This document shows, piece after piece, positions 1-11,800 of a stretch of DNA of 64,000 nt (the stretch's first letter is position 1; each line of letters begins with the position of its first letter). The position numbers were made by a program, and so were the translations under genes. The notes below the pieces were generated by a model. That model saw only the letters and a list, made by a program, of their open reading frames with translations. It did no database searches and was not told the origin of the DNA. This DNA comes from Distichodus sexfasciatus (Eukaryota; Chordata; Actinopteri; Characiformes; Distichodontidae): the NCBI GenBank assembly GCA_032718565.1, contig JAVGVS010000111.1:688631-752630 (forward strand), read 5' to 3'.

Positions 1-524
1 TTATGACTTTTAATAGATAACATTCCACATTTTAAAACTACCCATATATTGTTTTATATGGATCATTTAAACGCTTCTCTGTTGGACATGGTTACTATCA
101 TCATTCTTATGGGTAAATACCATATTCACTGTAGTCAATGGATGAATACTAAGCCCTCCTTTGTGTTTTTCCTAAACAAATGATTTTTTTTTAATCACTT
201 AAAAAATTAAGTCAAATAAAATTTCCAGGAAGATTACTGAAGACATAACTCATTACTGTTGTAAATAAAGTCCCGTGATTGTACAAGCCTTGTCAACCCT
301 AATTTCTGTTTTAAATTTTTGGTTGTTTTTTTTTTCCTTTCATTTTTTATTTATTTCTTGTTTATTTAGTTTTCGATTGTAATTATACATTTTTGTATTA
401 TCATTTAAGAAGAGAATTGTAATTGCACATATTTGTATCAGTGCTGTTTCCTCCACAAGGTGTATCTTTTTTACATTTACGTGTTCTTCAAAAAATGAAT
501 AAATGGTTTTTTTTTAATTACTCT
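1..524. other. AT-rich non-coding DNA, nothing recognised
   Basis: I see no conserved coding segment, tRNA-like box or paired terminal repeat here, only T-rich tracts. It lies downstream of tmbim6. Confidence 0.5.
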
Positions 525-692
525 GGGGTTGCCATCTCGGTCTGATAAAAAACGTAGACATTTCACCAACCCGAGCAACTTCACGCATCTGACCTTTGAC
601 ATTCAGTGTCCCGGTAGAGTGATTTATCCTCTGTGATAAACCATCAAAAAGAAAGACAATCCTGGTAAAACCGGGACAGGTGGCAACCCCGA
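525..692. mobile_element. Short TIR element (MITE)
   Basis: The ends are inverted: GGGGTTGCCA at the left and TGGCAACCCC at the right, about 170 bp apart. Both sides carry TTACTCT, which looks like a 7-8 bp target-site duplication. The inside has no coding capacity. Superfamily is uncertain; duplication length suggests hAT-like. Confidence 0.6.
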
Positions 693-1024
693 TTTACTCT
701 TACATCAGCAATCTTAAAATCAGAAATTGATACTGAGTATTTTTAGTCATAGTTCTGTGCATGTGCATGCTGCAAAGTCTTATTAACTCTCTGACAGTTA
801 AGTGTATTCAGTAGGAACATATAGTACATGTAGTACATACTGTATAGTAATTGTTACACATTGTTCTTTTCTGTGATTACATTTGTCATTACATTATCAG
901 GAACATTGATTTATGAAAATCAGATTGTATTCATGGTTCCTCGTACCTTTGCTTTTTCAAGGTATGATGGTAATCCGTTTTCATGTTGCAGTAACTTTGT
1001 CAATTTTTACCTTTTTTTGGTATA

Positions 1025-1320
1025 ACCTTTATACCAGATGCTTTATTAATTTCACCAGCAAGACAGGCAGATAGTCATAAGCATTGTTTTTAATAACAGT
1101 TGCTTGTTGACTTTTGTTTATATATGTGGTTTGTCTGTAGCCACTGGATTTCAGTTAATTACTGAGGATTTCAATATTGTTTTAAATGTGGGATAAATTG
1201 CTTAAGTATAATTTAATTCTCTTGATATTTGCATTTTTTGCTTACAGGCAAAATTATATACCGGCGCACACTTCCATGCCCAGACAAGGAACATTATCAC
1301 TGCCCTTTGTGCAAAAGGAC
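1025..1320. repeat. Left arm of a diverged ~300-bp inverted repeat
   Basis: Read forward, this stretch aligns with the reverse complement of 4275-4592. Shared blocks include CCTTTATACCA, CAGATAGTCATAAGCATTG, TTGTTTATAT and GGACATTATCACTGC (GGAACATTATCACTGC here). The match runs through an intron-like segment and into the zinc-finger exon-like segment. The copies are clearly diverged. Confidence 0.75.
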
Positions 1321-1738
1321 AGTTATTCGCTGGATTGACATTAAAAGGCATTTAATGCTGTGTGAGAGTCTTCCACCTGTTGTACCCTCTGCAGCAGCAA
1401 GCCTGTCATGCGATGTACCCTCTGCTGCAACGAGCCTGTCACCAGCTGTACCCTCTGCAGCAACAAGCCTGTCACGCGATGTACCCTCTGCAGCAGCAAG
1501 CCTGTCATGCGGTGTACCCTCTGCAGCAACAAGCCTGTCACGCGATGTACCCTCTGCAGCAGCAAGCCTGTCACGCGGTGTACCCTCTGCAGCAGCAAGC
1601 CTGTCATGCGGTGTACCCTCTGCAGCAGCAAGCCTGTCATGCGGTGTACCCTCTGCAGCAATAAGCCTGTCACCTGCTCTATCATGTTTTATCTCATATA
1701 TGGATTTTGTTAGTTTCATCTTTAGTCCATATAGGTAA
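1249..1738 (+). pseudogene. C2HC zinc-finger exon-like segment with 11-residue repeats
   Basis: An AG acceptor after a T-rich tract (TTGCTTACAG, ending 1248) opens a frame with a zinc-finger-like motif, CPLC then RHLMLC (C-x2-C-x12-H-x3-C spacing). The frame continues into nine copies of an 11-residue unit (V-P-S-A-A-A/T-S-L-S-x-x) and stops at 1736-1738. A possible donor, AG/GTAATG, overlaps the end. I do not recognise the family. A degraded inverted copy of the zinc-finger part lies near 4275-4340. It could be an exon of a multicopy fish gene, a transposon-encoded DNA-binding exon, or a dead duplicate. No promoter or flanking exon was identified, so I call it exon-like and probably broken. 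Confidence 0.4.
1382..1678 (+). repeat. 33-bp minisatellite, 9 copies
   Basis: Nine head-to-tail 33-bp units start with GTACCCTCTGC and fill exactly 297 bp. The unit length is a multiple of three and lacks stop codons in several frames, which creates long overlapping open frames on both strands. Units differ mainly at the Ala/Thr position and the last two residues of the 11-residue translation. Confidence 0.95.
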
Positions 1739-2174
1739 TGACTTTTATCTACTATTTTGAGGGCATTTTACATTCCTTTATTTAAAAAATTCTTTTACTT
1801 TTTTACCCAGTTGCAAATAATCTCCTTGTTAAACAGTATGGCTAAACTTTTATTCAAAAATGTGTGATATGAGCATGACTTTGATGAGCTATGAGAATGA
1901 GCTAATGGCTTTAAATCCTTAAATGACCTGATCACCAGTTCTTGATTACAAACCTGGACACACAGTAGCCAGGTTCAGTACACGACTCCCACATTTTTAG
2001 GGATTCCACACTATCTCAAAGATTTGAAGAAGGTAAAGCATCATACAGAATTTTGGACACATCAAACTTGTGACAGTTGCTCTCCATTTGTTCAAAGGAC
2101 ATTTTGATGGCCTGATGCTGAGGCACCTGATAACCCCTTTCCCAACTCTCACACAAGGCCACAAGTAAGATTTA

Positions 2175-2440
2175 ATTTTAACATGTGGGCCAGGACTGAA
2201 ATGACTTTTAGGATCCTGAAGGCATGTTTTGTGTGCTTGAAGGGGCTACTTGTGCTGCCAGAGAGGTCAGGTGGTGTCAGCATGTGTGGTGCTACACAAC
2301 ATCGCCACCATCAGAAGGGAGAAAACACCAATTCAGATGCCCATGCCCCAAGATACTGTATTGTTGACCCTGTCACCCTCGACCACCTCACAGGGCATGC
2401 TGCGAGAGACACAATAACAAAGCAATTTTCCACAAATTAA
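2175..2440 (+). pseudogene. Possible Harbinger transposase remnant (C-terminal part)
   Basis: The translated stretch contains RILKACFVCL followed by RSGGVSM and then a His/Gln-rich segment and RDTI near the end. This resembles the C-terminal part of PIF/Harbinger (HARBI1-like) transposases, where a Trp/Leu-Lys-x-x-F-x-C-L segment precedes a Gly-Gly turn. No catalytic DDE triad is visible and the upstream part is not readable in one frame. The assignment leans on the Myb-like fragment 560 bp away, because Harbinger elements carry both genes. Confidence 0.4.
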
Positions 2441-3003
2441 AAAATACAGCCCACAAACACACTGAGGTAGTGTCTTTATTCGTTCATGCTCTCACTTTCC
2501 CACTGTACATATCACATGAAAAGGAAAGTCATACTGCACAAATGTACACACTGTTCGTGTGTGATAAAACCCTGCACATATAGGGTAGACATATCAGTGC
2601 CACCAGACTGGATGCCTCCCTCTATTGCTGGCTAATGCCAACTCCTCAGCGTCTGTAAAAGCTGTAAAACAGGCTATGAACTGGAGACTAGACACACTAC
2701 ATCTTTCATAATAAGTTAAACTGTTAATACATAGGCCTACCTAGAATTAAGTTTTTATAGTTCTTCACTTGCTGCAAAGTATGCTTTCCACTGCTATTAC
2801 ATCTGAAATTATGTGAAGTTGGAAGTTATTGTTAACACATGATTACATACTAAGTAACCTCACAGTAATTGAGATTTAAGGGCATTAAATTAACAGGGTT
2901 AGGGTTGATCAAAAATAAAATAAATATTTCAAATAACATTTCATAGTCTAAAAATCATCTGTGGCACTATTTTCAGAACATATCACAATTAAATGTGCTA
3001 CAG

Positions 3004-3170
3004 TTACGCATTTACTTGGTCAGCAATACGTTGCCAGCAAGCCTACCTTTCCTTTTTTGGCAGCTGTGGTGGTAGATTTGCCCTGAAGAGTTGATTTGAA
3101 CTCCGCATGGCCTGCATCCTTGCATGATAATGGTGTATTCTTTCTCCGTGAAGTAGGGAGCTCGCGCCAT
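3004..3170 (-). pseudogene. Harbinger-type Myb/SANT-like protein remnant
   Basis: On the minus strand an ATG at 3170 begins MARAPYFTEKEYTIIM, the usual start of the Myb/SANT-like DNA-binding protein encoded by Harbinger transposons. After a frame change the sequence shows KSTTTAAKK, and after another the typical domain end, WQRIADQVNA, followed by TAA. The family region is normally about 80 residues, so this copy is nearly full length for the domain but broken by frameshifts. It faces the transposase-like remnant at 2175-2440, as convergent ORFs. Confidence 0.6.
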
Positions 3171-3292
3171 GATTCGAAACGGTGACTGTCGCTGCTGAAC
3201 ATGTCACATTTACGTGAACGCACACGAACTCCGAGTTAACTCCGGCTCAAGAAACCAACTTCTTAACTGGCGTCATAGTACTGATTAGTATG

Positions 3293-4147
3293 CAGTGTTG
3301 GAAAAGCTACTTTGGAAATGTAATGCGTTACTGTTACAAGTTACCCTATCTAAAATGTAATAGTAATGTAACTATTTCAATTAGTTTAACAAAGTAATGT
3401 AACTAATTACATTTGATTACTTTTGGATTACTTTTCTACATTTTGAATGAATTTTCTCAATTGTCAACCATTTTCAGTTTTTGAAACCTGGTTAACCTTA
3501 CAGCATTACTCAACACTCACTGCTGTCAAAATCCTTTTAAACTCCCTCAACACAGCCACAGCCGTGTCGGACTTCAACACCTCTTTACTGTGAGATCATG
3601 CTGATCTTTGAATACCTATGCCTGCTAAATCAAATATTTGACATTCAACATTTGGTGAACATCACTGAATAAGCAGTGGTCTATTCGTGTGGGACTGATT
3701 GTGCATATAGCGTCTGCTCACTACAGCTACTTTTTATTTCCTGCGATGGGCTAGGCCTACATTGTAGTTTCTATCTGGCAATGCAGGCCTCCTCTCAACT
3801 GCAGCTCAGACCGCTTGTAGGCTGTAGATCCAGCAGCAAGTGGGTGTTGCAAATTCAAACATGATAAGAGAACCAATTAGACATATCGGAATAGTATCAG
3901 ACTTTCAGCTGTAAATGGAGGATATTTTGCACAAGAAAAAATGGCAAAACAGTATTATTATTAATCATATAGCCCATGTTTCTGCAGGATATTGAGATGT
4001 GACTGAAATTGTAATCCTGAATATTTCCTGAAAGTAACTCTAATTTAACTACACATTTTTTCAAAGTAATGTAACTGATTACTGTTACTTTTATTTTGTA
4101 ATTAAATTACATAATTTTGTTACATGTAACTCGTTACTCCCCAACAC
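3293..4147. mobile_element. hAT non-autonomous element, CAGTGTTGG type
   Basis: Left end CAGTGTTGG, right end CCAACAC, flanked on both sides by TTAGTATG (8-bp target duplication, the hAT length). Inside, runs of TAATGTAACT and GTTACTTTT lie near both ends. No transposase is readable. Related copies are at 15545-16160 and 53269-54227. Confidence 0.8.
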
Positions 4148-4274
4148 TTAGTATGGCAGCATAAAGGTTGCAATATTCAAATGGAAATGCAACCTGCAAT
4201 TCGAAAAAGTATTACATTCTGCAGTTGCCAATTCATTATGAAATTTAATAATGCAATTTGCAATCACATATGCG

Positions 4275-4592
4275 ATTTACACAAAGTGCAGTGATAATGT
4301 CCCTTGTGCCGGCATGGTAGTCTGCACCGTTGTATAATTGTGTTTGTATGAAAAAATATATAAGCCAACTGAATTACATTTTCACCAATTTATCCTACAT
4401 TCGTAGTACGCGTATGAAAAACAGCAAAACAGCAATCCCCAATAATAAACTGGAAACCCGCGGCTAGAGACCAAAACACAGATATAAACAAGTCATCAAC
4501 CAACGTGTGAGATCTTTATTAAAAACAATGCTTATGACTATCTGCCCGTTATGCTTGTGAAATCAGTAAAGCATATGGTATAAAGGTAATTC
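4275..4592. repeat. Right arm of the diverged ~300-bp inverted repeat
   Basis: Its reverse complement aligns with 1025-1320, including the start of the zinc-finger exon-like segment (GGGACATTATCACTGC and CTTTGTG). The two arms enclose about 3 kb holding the minisatellite, Harbinger remnants and a hAT element. Confidence 0.75.
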
Positions 4593-5265
4593 AAGAGGTA
4601 AAACCAATAAAGTTGGTTTATTGAGAACCACGAGTAAAAAGACCAAAGGCTTTAAGTAAAGGTAAATGTTTTCATGGAAAGAAGCCTGTGACAACAAATG
4701 CTAAACAACTAGCTAAGCAACATAACGTTAAATTCATTTTGACACAAATATTAATTGCACAAAAACTTATGTTTATCATTTTGCTTAACGTAGTTCAGAT
4801 TCGCAGACTAGCTGCAGACTTTCACTTCTGCTAGATCCTTCTCGACTGCAGACCAATACCGGGCCGTGGGCCAGTTCGTGCCGGGCAGCACAGAAAAAAT
4901 GAAAACCTTTTACCAAAAAACCCTGCCATTTTTATTGATCATAAAACCCCCGTATCGGATTTTATTTTGAAAAACACTCCCATCTGTGGCTCATAGATTT
5001 TTTTTTTATTTTGTGAAATAAAAATGATACGTGGTGCCAAAAAGGTTGGGTACCACTGATTTAGGGTACGATTTTCAAACACAAATAAATAGGCTGTTGG
5101 CTGTTTATATGTTAAATATTTTTATCCATAATAAGTCCCCCTCTAAATGAGGAGCTGTAATGCAGCATGGAAAGAGGGAAGTGTAAAAGAACTTTAGGCT
5201 TTCAAGAAATACAACCACCCACTGAACTATTCCATATAAGTAGGGTTTGGGGGGACTTTCACAAC
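4593..5265. other. Intergenic DNA downstream of tmbim6
   Basis: No gene recognised. Around 4850-5060 there is a segment with CCGGGCCGTGGGCC and GGTTGGGTACCACTG that resembles old hAT-type terminal sequence, but I could not pair its ends. Confidence 0.4.
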
Positions 5266-5271
5266 TTTATT
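5266..5271 (-). promoter_or_regulatory. tmbim6: tmbim6 poly(A) signal AATAAA
   Basis: The plus strand reads TTTATT, i.e. AATAAA on the minus strand, about 180 bases past the tmbim6 stop codon. It is the first canonical hexamer downstream of the last exon. Confidence 0.65.
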
Positions 5272-5452
5272 CCTAGATCACATAACTTTAATACAAAGCC
5301 CAAATGCAATAATTTTTAAACAAAATTCATACACCACTTCAAAGTACAAAATCAACTTAAAATCAACATTCATGACTAAGACGCTTAGTTAAATGCAAGA
5401 GATGCATTTCTTATGCAGACATTTCACAGATTTCACCAGGTGGTCAATGTGA

Positions 5453-5476
5453 TTATTTCTTCTCTTTCTTCTTCTC
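5453..5476 (-). CDS. tmbim6: tmbim6 exon 10 (stop codon, 24 nt coding)
   Basis: Acceptor TTTTTGTAG precedes GAG-AAG-AAG-AAA-GAG-AAG-AAA-TAA, the basic C-terminal tail. It joins exon 9 in phase 0 (AATGAGAAG). The 3' UTR runs to about 5250. Confidence 0.93.
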   Translation of the reverse strand, partial: EKKKEKK

Positions 5477-8400
5477 CTACAAAAAGAAAAATAAAGATTT
5501 ATTTTTAAAGAAAAATGAACAAGCATTATTTGAGCCCATCACAACCCCACACTTATTTCTTCCTTACTAATCCAAGGTTTAACTTGTCTGTGTGTTATTT
5601 TCGTGATGTACACACAGGTGTTCATAGCTTCATACGGAAGTCCAGCATTCAGCAAGCATTCAAGTTCAGTCAAATATTACCCTTTATTACAGACTAAGCT
5701 TATATTTTAGCTCATAAATAACAAAAAAACACCAGCGTTCTACTCACAATACAGCCATTTATGTGATATTTTCAATGTTTATTCTGGACGCGTGTTCACC
5801 GCGGTTGTTGAGCTCTCGTATGGAATGGCATCATATCAAACGACTCTCATGTGGAATGCCATCAAGTCCAAAATGAATCCAAATTGTCCCCAAAAAATGC
5901 CAAAACTTCACTATTACTTCATTTTCAATTGATCAGAAATTCTTAGAAAGTAAAAATAAATATAGAAAAATGCATGCTTTGTTATCAAAAATCTGGGTGA
6001 GTTATGAATCACCAGGCTCTACCCGGGCGCCACGTCACAATAACGTGATGAATGTGCGTCCGAAATAACACAAATTATCAATAAACGGCTTTACTGCGAG
6101 AAGAACACTGGTTGTTATTTATCAGCTAAAATGTATGTTTGGTCGGTGACTGAATTTGACTGAACTGGAAGGCTTTAGTGAATGTTGTATTTCACTGTGA
6201 CAGTCGCTCCTACTAACAAAGCATGTTTACATCACGATAAATATTATTCATGCATTTTTAAGCAATTATTTCAGTTCTTGTGTACAGAATTACTCACAAA
6301 TAATTTCACATACAGAGGTGGAATTAAAAGTTAAAGGGATTCTGAGTTATGACTATCGCAAATTGCGTTCGTCGATGTTGAAAGGTTGAAGTGTTGCCAG
6401 GAACCCAGTTTCTTTATTGAACATAAGAAATATTAAATAAATTTCCAAGACAAAAATGCCTTTCTGCCCTGGATCTGTTGTGCTGACTCCGGGCTCTGAC
6501 TCCTCCATTGTGTGACTGCGGGAACTTACGTTAAACAGACGTTTACATTACAATCTCTGGTTGTGTTCTGAAGGGCTTCCGGTAATGAATGGAATTGCCG
6601 AAATTTATTAGAAAGGATAAACATGTGAAACAGAAAAATACTGTCATGTAATCCATTATTTTTAACAATGTAACTGTATTCTGATTACATGGTTAAAAAT
6701 AATGGATTACAGGGCAGTATTTTTCTGTTTCACATGTTAACCCTTTCTAATAAATTTTGGCAATTCCATTCATTATGTATAATGAAGAGAATTACATTCA
6801 TTATATACTTAAATATATATTAAACATGGCACGATACCACTTTTTATGTATAATACCGATATTGTAAATTTGGATGTTTGCCGATCCAATACCAAATCCA
6901 ATACAGTCTCTAAGTCTTTTTTTAAACAGAAAACAGAAAATAATGCCTTAAAACGTCTGAATACATAATTGAGATTATTCTGTTATGCTTAAGGAAATAC
7001 TTGACTCTAATACTGTTTTAACTAAAACAATGCAATAATTACACACCCATATGTACACGCTACATTATTTATTATGAAAATAACATCTCAAAAATTATTT
7101 GCAATTTTGTGACGGCCCCTAATCCTGCGGCGCTAAAACAGGCAGGAACACAGAGATTGCAAATTAAACAGTATAACTGTGTGATTTGCTTTTGGGGTTG
7201 TCTTGTAATGCGTTGCTTGTTCTGCTCATTGTCATCTCAATATGTACAAATTGTCGTGAATGTCGAACAATAAACCAGCATACTGCAGCGCTGCTTCCAA
7301 TGTGTAACCAATACAATCACCTACGCATTAATATGTACAGTATTTTCAGCAATTCATTTGGTACATATTGGTAGTTCATAGTTGAAGCTCCTTCTACTTT
7401 CAAAACTGCCTTCATTCTTAATTTGTCACAGAGTCCCTGCACAAATTCTCAGAGATTTTGGTTGCTACTGACAATGTTTTATCAGCTCTGATTTATCAGC
7501 TGCACTTTCATGATTCCATTTCTTCTAAAGGGGGATCTATTGGACTGGGATCTGGTGACTCGACGCAATTTAAGTACAGTTATTTCAAGAATATCATTAG
7601 ATTATCATTAGATGTATAGTCAGTGGTCGAAAAAAAGGAATGTAAATGAGCAGCAATAATACTCAAGGAGGCTGTAACATTTAAACAAGGCTCAACTGAT
7701 ATTGGATAAAACATGCACCAAGAGGAAAAAAAGCATCCACAACATTCTTTTGACCCTCCCATCTGAAAACTGCAACAATGGGCTTTTGCTCAGAAATTTA
7801 CCAAATCACAACAGAGACAATCACAGGGCAGAGAAACCTTAAGATAGTAGCAGGAGAACACAAAAGAATACGGTCAAACTTACCTTCTCATTCATAGCAA
7901 GGATGACCATGAGCTTTCTAAAGATGGCCACAAAATCCAGGAAAAGATCCACACAATGCCTTGATTGAAAACAGTGAAGAGTGTGTCCATTAAGTTCATT
8001 AGATATCCTGAGAAATGTACATTCTTTAAACAAAGCTATTTAAATGCGTCAAGCATCTAAACATTTGGAATTATTGTTTATTTTCTAACAAAAATGCTTC
8101 ATTTATTATCTGTTCAGTATATCTTGCAGACACTCCTCAAATGTTACAACTCATATGAAGTAGTCAATTTAGTTCAATATTCGGTTAAAACATTAAGAAC
8201 CAGTTTTGCCAGTGGTGATTAATCTTGTGCTTAGACAAAGCTTTGAGTTTCAATGGCGAATTGCCATCGGCAGGGTAATTTGGTCCAAGACTAGGCTTAA
8301 TCCTTGTTTAAAAAAAAAAACAAAAAAAAAAAAACCAACCCTAAGGGCTGGTCTCTTTCTAATGTATTAAGAGTTTTCATTTAATACTATTAGTTGACGA

Positions 8401-8801
8401 ATGAGGCAAAACTAATTGAGTGCAAATCATTGTAAGTTTTTGTACATATGTCCATTTGGTGACGGCAACCTGTTCTTTTGCAAGGTAACTAACTGGCCAC
8501 TGCAAAGAAGATAACTGATTCTGTTGACCCGTGTTGATTGCATAGGCCTTATATAACATTTACAGGTGAAATTTTATCTCAAAAAATTAGAATAGCATTA
8601 TCTGTAAGCCATAATCATCAACATTACAAGAAATAAAGGCTTGAAATGTTTCACTCTATGTGTAATGAATCTATGCAATATATGAGTTTCACTTTCTGAA
8701 ATGAGTGACAAAAAATATTGAACCTTTCATGATATTCTAATTTTTTGAGATATTATATATATACACACACACACACATATATACATATACATATATATAT
8801 G

Positions 8802-8846
<45 letters not shown>

Positions 8847-11800
8847 TATAAACATTAAAACATCAATGGTGTTGGCAGTCACTTTTGTTAGAATTCCAGT
8901 AATTTCAAACAAACAACTTGATAACATCAAAAAGTTACAGCAAGATTTTTTAGGACAAGATGAAACCTCACCAAATGTAATCTTTGTCTCCTCTCTCTGC
9001 CTTTTCAATGATGAGCTGAGTATCAAACAGCACAAATCCACACATGATGACCAGTCCAATATAAAGATGAGCCTAATGATAACAAGGAGAAACAAGAATT
9101 GATCAGAACCTTTTTTTTTTTTTTTAACTTTTACCTGAGGGATAGCCAAACTGCAACTTGTGGCTGAAATGTCCTACAATATAATTCTCTTTTTGTGCTG
9201 CCATTTCTTAGTTCTCAATGTTTCTATTTTGTTAAATTATATCACATGTAAATTGTTCACATGCAAATTTTATTTTCAAAATCCACCGGAGCCATCATAG
9301 TTAACTTGTGTTGAGAACTTAATAAACAAAGTGTAACAACAGTGCTTGACAAAACAACATTTCTGTAATCAAATGAAGGCTATTTTTGTATGTGTTTGAT
9401 ATATATATAATGCATGGATATTTTCTGGCAAACAGGCATATTTGTTTGGCTGGGCAAACAGTGGTAAGTGGCGAACATCACACTCAACTCGGCAGTTTAC
9501 AAGTGGAAAAAAAGGAAAATAAAATGCAAAATGTTATCTGTCATGAACTACTCCAATTTATATACTTAGGATAACTTTCCCATTCAATTCAGTTCAACTT
9601 TTTGCATTGTCAATACCTTTAAAAGTGTTTTTTAAACAAAAATTGTCACTGCCAATTAGCCTATGAGTACTAGTGATGCTTTATTAAGCATGTTTGACCA
9701 TGAGCTTCATAAAGATGGTCACAAAGTCCAGGAAAAGATCCACACAATGCCTTGACAGAAAACAGTGAAGATGTGAGCGTTAAGTTTGTTAGATATACTG
9801 AGAACTGTACATGCTTTAAACAAAGCAATTTAAATGTGCCAAGCATTTAAACATTTATATGCTTTTGACCCATGTTCTTAGCCTTATAAGAAAAAATATT
9901 GTACCTTAAAGAGCACGACTGAGCCAACAAACAGGTTGATTAAAGAAACGAGCAGCAGAATGCTCATCCCAGACATGAGAGTTCCTTAAATGGAAAAGAG
10001 ATTTTACAGTGACATTTTACAGATGACACAATATTTTCTGAATTGCTACTGTACATATCACTACTGAAGTGACATTTTCAAAACTCTTCAAACGGAATAA
10101 TTCCTTTTTAAACTGAGTCATGGGACTGCCTTACATCTCCTGCTACTCCTGCTTAAATTTAGATTAGAAAAACAAAAACAAAACACAAATCAATGACAAC
10201 CCAAGCATTTATGAAATATATAAAATCTTTACCTCCCAAGAAAAGGTAACTCCTGCGCTGAGCATATAGTGCACTTAGAGTGAAACAGGTAAAGATGACA
10301 GAGGTTCCGAGGAAAGCAGTCATAATGATGCTGCACGAGAGGGAAAAGAACACCAAATGGTCATACCGAAAAAATATGCATGCTTTCATTTTTACCCACG
10401 TAAAGTATATATGAATGTAAATATTCACTTTAGTTGAGGGTCTAACGAAGAAGAGCTCCGTTTAAAATGTTACCTTGGATTGACTGTAAGTACATAATCC
10501 ATTGCAGGGCCAAGTCCAACACCTGTACAAATTTAAAACAGGCAAATGACATGAACCTAATAACTTGTCCAAAGCATTTTTCCACTTAGTACAGCTTCCA
10601 AAAAGCCAGTTGATATTCATGTTTATTTTTGGTTGTGTGCGGTTCAATAAAAACTACTGCAGGTAGTACCAAGAACACTTCACAGACATTATAACTGCAG
10701 AAAAACAATGTGACATGAACAGATCTTTCTGTCTAACAAAAGCCACAGGCACAGGGCAACAAACCAGCTCTGAAATTGTCCACAGCCACAGGAAAATGCA
10801 TGTGACCTATGTACTGACTGTACTGTTTCTGACTCCACATGACCAAGTTTTATTTCAGCAGTGAGTATGACTGTCATTATTATATAGGAGCCATAATAAA
10901 AAACAATGATAACTTTAAGAGGTCTTAAAAAACCACTGAAATATTCATTCATTATCCAAACTGCTGAATCCCTATCAGAGTCATGGGGAGCGGAATCTAT
11001 TCTGGGAACTACAGGGGCAAGGTGGGGACCAACCCTGGGCAGGCGCCAACACACTGCAGGGCACACACACACTCACACAATCACACTCACACTTACACCT
11101 TACGGGGCCAATTTAGAGTTAAAAAATGTAAAATTTAAATATTAACATTAAAGAAACATTAACAGATACATTAACAGATAAATACACAGTGTCGGTGTAG
11201 TCCACTCTTTAAACAATACTTGATTGCTATCTTCCATTCACATCCAGTGGTGTTAGCAAAATGCCACAGGCTTTTTTCTTACAATTTTTTTTACATAATG
11301 AATGCGTAACCTTGTGATTGTGTATACTGTTGTCACGTATTTGGTTTTCACATCCTCACTGTTCTTTTCTCCCTGATTGCATGTGTGATTTTTGATCCTG
11401 TTAGCAGATCTTATTTGTCACTGAGTAGTTAAAATAAAAATTCAAGGAGCACCACAATTGAGTTATTTCTTGGAATTCTGAAAAGGTCCAGTAGCAATAT
11501 CTATATCTATTCAGACTGACCAGTCCAGTAGCGAAATCTATATAGTACTGACACTTGACACCCCTAGCTATAATTCAACTCTGACATTTCAGATATATTG
11601 CATAGAATGACTTTCATAATCTGTTCTGTTCAAAGTGCTGGCAAACTTTAATGATGCTACCGTAGTACTCTCTGAAGAAAATCACATCCATTATGTGACT
11701 AATTTCAAAACCCCTACTTTATATGCAACTTTCTTTTTGCACATTGTGCCATTTAATCTGCATTTTCAGGACGTTTACTTAAGTGTGCCCAGACTTGGGA

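Noticed and set aside
1297..1719. Several long open frames on both strands across 1.3-1.7 kb
   Set aside because: They are by-products of a stop-free 33-bp tandem unit. Only the frame continuous with the zinc-finger motif was kept.
8727..9149. 140-codon minus-strand frame with Tyr/Ile repeats
   Set aside because: It reads through an AT microsatellite and tmbim6 exon 8 in the wrong frame.
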